From: Eremophila alpestris peregrina
Taxonomy: Eukaryota > Chordata > Aves > Passeriformes > Alaudidae
Assembly (NCBI GenBank): GCA_009792885.1
Contig: WMCF01000021.1
Coordinates: forward strand, 62,001-126,000
Length of the DNA stretch: 64,000 nucleotides
Direction: 5' to 3'
This document shows, in pieces, positions 60,141-64,000 of the stretch (within the stretch, counting starts at the first letter, position 1; the number at the start of each line of letters is the position of its first letter). Under the pieces are notes generated by a model. The model ran no database searches. It was not told where the DNA came from and saw only the letters and a list, made by a program, of their open reading frames with translations. A program made the position numbers and the translations under genes.

Positions 60141-62860
60141 TTGCAAATGACATGCTAAAGCTTTTAGATTGCTTAGCTCATATAATATCAACAAATAGGC
60201 AGACTTCATAATTAATATAAAAAGTAAATAGATTATTCACTGTATAGGTTTTCAAGTATTGTTTCCAAATTGTGAATAAATGTCACATGTAGGAAATGTA
60301 GGTTTATGATTATAACACCATTATATAGATGGACTAAAAAGAAAAATTAAACAGCTAACTTCATACAAAATGATATTCCAACAAATTAGGCAGATGAGAA
60401 AACTGGGTTACAGATAGTATTAACAACTGGAATTGTTCTACTTCCAGCAGACACGTAATGGATTACATGTTTTATGGAAATGGAAATTACTGTTCTAATT
60501 CTGCAGATTTTAGTTATGTGAATAGTTTTCACACATGTAATTTCTTGCCATACTGCGCACTGGTGGCTTGTTTGAGGAATCATTTGGAGCACACCTTCCA
60601 AGACCCTGAATTCAAATGTGTATATCTTAAATTACACCTGCAATTAGCATATTAGGTTAAGTTACTAAGGGAGTATCATGTTTGCTGTCTCTGGCAGTCC
60701 TAAGTCATTTTATATGGTATAAATAGTTAAGTATTTTCTTTTGGTTTTTTTTTTCTTATTTCCCCTTTCTTGTTTGTTCCCCCCCCTCCCCCCCGCCAAG
60801 GTTTATGCTATTTTTGTATAGATTTTTCTGGATCATACAAAGGCATTGCATTTGAATTTTTTTTCCCAAGACAATTATAGATGACTGTAAGATAGGAGGT
60901 TTACTATTCCTTCAAAAGCCTCATGATTTTTAATGTCAGTTTTTTGGCTGTGTGGTTTCTTAGTGCTGTGGCACATCAGTGAGTTCAACTGTGTGTGTAA
61001 TTTGAACATTTGTGTGAGACAGACTTGACTGATCAGAGACTCCAGTGATAATTTCATGCACAGTGGAAATGATCAAAACAACAGACCACATTTATACCAC
61101 AACTGTGACTTCCATTTCTGTGCAGCTGCATTACCTAGCTTTGAGAGGCTTTGTGAGTTTGATTACTTTGGTGGAGATTTAAGTATATGATAAATAATGT
61201 CATGCAGTGCAGTGTAAATAAAACATACAATTCAAGGGAAGAGAACAAAACAAAAACCCACCTGAGCCTGTGGAGGGGTGAGAAGTGAGTTTTTGTCACT
61301 CTGGTAAATCCCAGCAGATATTCTCACAAATGACTGGAACTGAGCAATAAACACAAATGCAATTGGTGAGTGGCTCTGTGGTGACCGTTTCAGAGAGGTT
61401 GATTGGATTTGTGTTTGCCAGGTGGTTTGTGCTCACATTGCTCCCAGCATAAACTGGTGCTGGGCTGGCTGGGAGGATCCACCAGAGCCTCCCTGCTGGG
61501 TAAATGCCATTTAAAGGTGACTTCTCACCTTCCCACAGTTCAGCAGTGGCAGTTGCTAAAGCCACATCCCACCTCCAGCCACTACCTCAGCAGCAGGCTA
61601 TAAGGATGGGTGATGGAATCCAGCCATGTGGGACTGCCTTCTCCCAGGAGAAAGTCATTTGTATTGTGAGACTGAGGGAGATAAGGATTGTCTTTGGTAA
61701 AATGGATAACAACGTGCAGCAAATAAAAATATTTTTACTCTTACTCTGTAGTTAGTAAGAGAATGGATAGTCAGCTCCACTCAGGGATATTTTATATCCT
61801 CTGTCCCATTGTGCACAAGATACTCCTTTTTTTTATAGAGAAGCTGTAGTTTAGCATTGGGATGCTGTTGTATATAACAAAAAGCAAATTTTGGTATTTA
61901 CTACATACATCTATCTCCTTTCCTTTTTTTGTTCTCCCCTAAACATGTGGATAATTTGATATGAAAGACATTCTTTTTCTAATCTCACTTTTATTGTACA
62001 CTTACTGTAGCAAATGCTGCTCACGTGTGAACTATTTTGTCCAGATCTCTTCCTGCATTAAAAGACTTACATAATCGTATTGAGAGAAAGCACTTAGAGA
62101 TCTGTAATCCACTGGTCTTACTGAATGACTTTTTACATAATGAAAATCTGTGAAGGGTAAATATGTTGACCAGGAGTTTCATTAGCACTTAAAGAGAAGG
62201 TATTTCTGGAAAGCAAACATAAACAACACAAACCTTCCAGAGAAGGAAAAGCAAGCATGTAACCAATCCTCTCTATGAACAATAAGCACGTTTAATTTTT
62301 AATCTGAAAGCTAATTACATCAGTCATTCAGTCCAGTTTTAAATAATTGCATTACTGTAAAAACTGCTTTCATACTTATATGAAGAATTTTGAAATGAAT
62401 TTTATATTCCTAGTGCTGAAGTTTGATGTTACATTGTTTGCAACATCAGGAGAATCACTTTAATTATGGTCCTATGTTCCTTTTGTTAATGAGCTAGAGA
62501 AATGTAATAGGTTTTTATGGTGCTAAACTGGAAATCCTGGAATGAGATTACAAAGCACTGCATTTAACAGACTCAGTTCTGATGGTTTGATACAACTGTT
62601 GATCATTGTTGCTACCAACAGCACAGGACCAAGTTTCACACTCCTTAGGTCGCGTATGTCTTTTGCTAAAGTAAATGCCAGCTTTGCTGGCTGAGAGAGA
62701 CAGAGTTTGGATCCCAACACAAGAAGAATCCAATTGGTAGTTCAGTCCAGTCTGGTTTTTGGGTTGTCCAAGCCAATGGTTGTGTACTTAACACTGGACA
62801 ACCAGTGCTGAAGGCAGAATCATCTGTTAGCCTAAAAGCTATATTAATATTCCAGCTTTT
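60141..62860. other. Unassigned AT-rich sequence
   Basis: No gene seen. A pyrimidine-rich tract with C homopolymers (about 60740-60797) is the only notable low-complexity feature. Confidence 0.5.
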
Positions 62861-62863
62861 CAA

Positions 62864-63285
62864 AGAGTCAGAGAATGGTTTGAGTTGGAAGAGACCTTTA
62901 AGATCATCTGGTTTCAGCCCCTGCCATGGGCTGATTGTGCCAAGCCCTGTCCATCCTGGCCTGGAACATTTCCAGGGATGGGACAGCTACAGCTCCTCTG
63001 GGCATCCTGTGCCAGGGACTCCCCACCCTCCCAGGGAACAATTCCTCCCCAGTATCTCATCTCAACCAGCTTCTCAGTGTTATTAATCCCCCTTGTGACT
63101 CCATCCCTTGGAAACAGGCTCTCTCCATCTTTCTTGCAGGCTCCCTTCAGGCACTGGAAGGGCACAATTAGGTCATCCCAAAGTTTGTCTTCTGCAGCTG
63201 AACAATTGCAATTTTCTCAGCCTTTCCTCAGCAGAGATGCTTTATCCCCCTGATCAAATTTGTGGCCTCCTCTGGACCTGCACTG
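62864..63285 (-). mobile_element. CR1 LINE 3' fragment
   Basis: Reversed CR1 3' end starting near 'gagaatggtttgagttggaa' and ending near 'ctcctctggacctg'. It shares a stretch of about 60 bp with 57802-58245 with almost no differences. Confidence 0.9.
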
Positions 63286-64000
63286 ACAGACTTGGTTTGG
63301 TTTGAGTTACTGCTGCAATCAAACCCAGTAAGTTATAAGGAAGTACTTTATTTTAAGTTAAATAAATAGTGACAGTAACAGGTTTGCATTATTCAAAGTG
63401 TAGAAAATACCACCCATGCACAGGCAAAACCATTGTAATTCAAGTCAGGAGTAAGTTTTTAGTATCCAGCAAATTTAATGTGTGTATTCTGTGACCAAAG
63501 ACAAAAAAAACTGAAGTAGACCAACACTGATAATATTTAAGCAATGACCATCTTTTGTACTATAATTACATTCTCACAACATGAGAGTATGTGCTTTTTC
63601 ATCATGCTGTTTCAATATAGAGTATTTTGAAGTATGAATTCCCATTTTTCACTTACAAAGTAGCATTTCCAGTCTCCTTCCAGTTGTATTCCAGTAGAAG
63701 GGAAAAAATGAAGACTGCAACTCTATATCTCCATTTCTTAATTTAAAGGAAGCCTCTGTACTTTTGGGCAATGGTGGTTGCATTTGGTTTTGTGCAGTGT
63801 GGTGCCAAACTCTGTCACGTGGAACAAACACGTGTAGGAGGTGAATGGCAGCACTTTATCCATGTAGACAGTGCCAATCTTCTGTTAGAATTCTACTTGA
63901 TCCATTTATTTATCATCCATATAAGATGATACAGAATTTTAGGAACATACTAATGATGAGTTAATTTGCAGCCAGCTTTGTCTTAAGATTTGAAAATTCT

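Noticed and set aside
56062..64000. RGS9BP or ANKRD27 exons
   Set aside because: Neither the single long RGS9BP frame nor the start of ANKRD27 was seen; only CR1 fragments and unassigned sequence.
1..64000. CRISPR arrays, bacterial operons, rRNA or tRNA genes
   Set aside because: Nothing of the kind was seen; the window is vertebrate nuclear DNA.

Overview
This is a vertebrate nuclear window, almost certainly from a bird. Intron-rich genes with GT-AG splicing sit among many CR1 LINE fragments, which carry the typical avian 3' end, and decayed endogenous-retrovirus LTRs. I recognise three protein-coding genes: CLEC3A (+ strand, 11.6-16.6 kb), TDRD12 (- strand, 26.1-48.7 kb) and NUDT19 (- strand, 52.0-55.9 kb). 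In human, TDRD12 and NUDT19 are neighbours on 19q13.11 and CLEC3A is on 16q23. Both segments are believed to correspond to avian chromosome 11, so this looks like a piece of that chromosome; the species cannot be read from the sequence.

Layout. 0-11.5 kb is gene-poor and opens inside a CR1 copy. 11.5-17.5 kb is CLEC3A, three coding exons behind a TATA box, giving a secreted cartilage-type C-type lectin of 195 aa. 17.5-22.2 kb is empty apart from simple repeats and small hairpins. 22.2-25.0 kb is GC-rich and structurally messy: a degenerate CA-rich repeat, an unexplained exon-like block, an LTR next to a polypurine tract, and a 32-bp minisatellite interrupted by a run of 126 N. 26.15-47.26 kb is TDRD12: 31 coding exons whose splice phases all agree, totalling 1247 codons plus stop (Tudor, degenerate DEAD-like helicase, CCCH finger, second Tudor, CS domain), with a noncoding first exon at about 48.65 kb. 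48.86-49.83 kb is a retroviral LTR with a polypurine tract and an upstream piece homologous to TDRD12's own exon 18/intron 18. 50.0-50.9 kb is a CR1 reverse-transcriptase relic. 52.0-55.9 kb is NUDT19 (three exons, 372 aa, ending in the peroxisomal signal SRL) with a CpG-rich promoter. 56.06-64 kb has a possible divergent first exon and then only CR1 fragments and unassigned sequence.

How the parts relate. TDRD12 is a germline piRNA-pathway protein that helps silence retroelements. Here it has two same-family LTRs in its own orientation: one ends about 205 bp upstream of the first-exon splice donor and one lies about 2.3 kb beyond the stop. The upstream LTR still shows CCAAT, TATA and polyadenylation signals, so it could supply a promoter to the gene. 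NUDT19 (peroxisomal CoA diphosphatase) and CLEC3A (extracellular matrix) have no evident functional link to it; they are chromosomal neighbours.
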